Positions 63,747-64,000 of a stretch of DNA of 64,000 bases are shown one piece after another (position 1 is the stretch's first letter; every line of letters begins with the position of its first letter). Position numbers and translations under genes: made by a program. The stretch is taken from positions 47,210 to 111,209 of the forward strand of contig CAMWKO010000006.1 of assembly GCA_947174885.1 (NCBI GenBank), given 5' to 3'. The notes beneath the pieces were generated by a model, which saw nothing but the letters and a program-made list of their open reading frames with translations, did no database searches and was not told where the DNA came from. The DNA is from an uncultured Clostridia bacterium. GTDB taxonomy: Bacteria; Bacillota; Clostridia; Lachnospirales; Lachnospiraceae.

Positions 63747-64000
63747 TAGAATACATTACCTTTCCTTTAATTTAAAATATGCTAAAATAGAAATTTTGCA
63801 TAGTCTGTATATAGCTAAGATACTATTTTAAAGATTATATATAATTAAAATAAAATTCTTAATAGTCAATATCCGGCTTAAATACCATTATTAACAATTC
63901 ATATGAAACTAATATGATATTTTAATCTTTATATACAAACAAAATATGATTCTTAATAATTTGTATAATGCTAATATTCTATTTCAATTACTTTACATAT

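Noticed and set aside
1-64000. tRNA or rRNA genes
   Set aside because: I saw no cloverleaf with the conserved GGTTCGAATCC arm and no rRNA-like sequence on either strand, though a tRNA scan was not run.

Overview
The window looks like chromosomal DNA of a low-GC Gram-positive anaerobe of the Clostridia, most likely a Lachnospiraceae-type bacterium. This is inferred from strong AT bias, AGGAGG-type ribosome binding sites, the rplM-rpsI-truA-ecfT-ecfA neighbourhood, two MgtE paralogues, DUF6512, DUF815 and MntP genes, and a SplB-like radical SAM/TIGR03915 pair. I could not run database searches; family calls come from motifs read in the translations.

Layout. (1) 0-5.6 kb: a minus-strand operon of HD-GYP phosphodiesterase, two extracytoplasmic membrane-anchored proteins, a membrane-anchored McrB-like AAA+ ATPase, a DUF2357 (McrC-N-like) protein, and a third SipW/camelysin-like exported protein cut by the window edge. 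This is the best candidate for an undescribed system. (2) 5.8-23.6 kb: mostly housekeeping genes: MgtE, DUF815 ATPase, Cys-cluster protein, MATE exporter, TrpD co-transcribed with a Tet(M)/EF-G-like GTPase fused to a Rae1/YacP-type NYN ribonuclease, DegV, a receiver-HD-GYP protein and an Hpt protein, Nudix, AlkD-like, isochorismatase-like and phosphoglycerate-mutase-like enzymes, and MntP behind a probable yybP-ykoY Mn2+ riboswitch. (3) 23.7-29.6 kb: foreign or decaying DNA: a broken EFR1-type ferredoxin gene, an ECF sigma factor fused to a membrane/extracellular domain with a partner lipoprotein, a frameshifted integrase 3' end, and a D-2-hydroxyacid dehydrogenase lying between two 22-bp repeats. 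(4) 29.6-36.5 kb: SodC-like protein, DNA-repair pair, two small paralogues, an Xre-HTH-PurM fusion with its own operator, DUF1848. (5) 36.6-47.5 kb: a defence/accessory island with gene remnants, an ANT(6)-like gene, DUF262-HNH and McrA-like HNH nucleases, and a restriction-modification operon whose methyltransferase fuses a C5-cytosine and an N6-adenine-type domain. It ends at the 3' end of rpsI. (6) 47.9-60 kb: the conserved rpsI-rplM-truA-ecfT-ecfA block, interrupted by a two-component/ABC cassette, then a second mgtE behind a leader ORF and an attenuator-like hairpin. (7) 60-64 kb: SpoU methyltransferase, a lipoprotein, and a membrane-anchored PIG-L deacetylase.

Cross-cutting signals: a family of foldback intergenic repeats (8.8, 49.1 and 58.1 kb, perhaps 61.1 kb); several frameshifts in A/T homopolymers; and three cis-regulatory leaders (mntP, rplM, mgtE2) whose parts can be read from the sequence.
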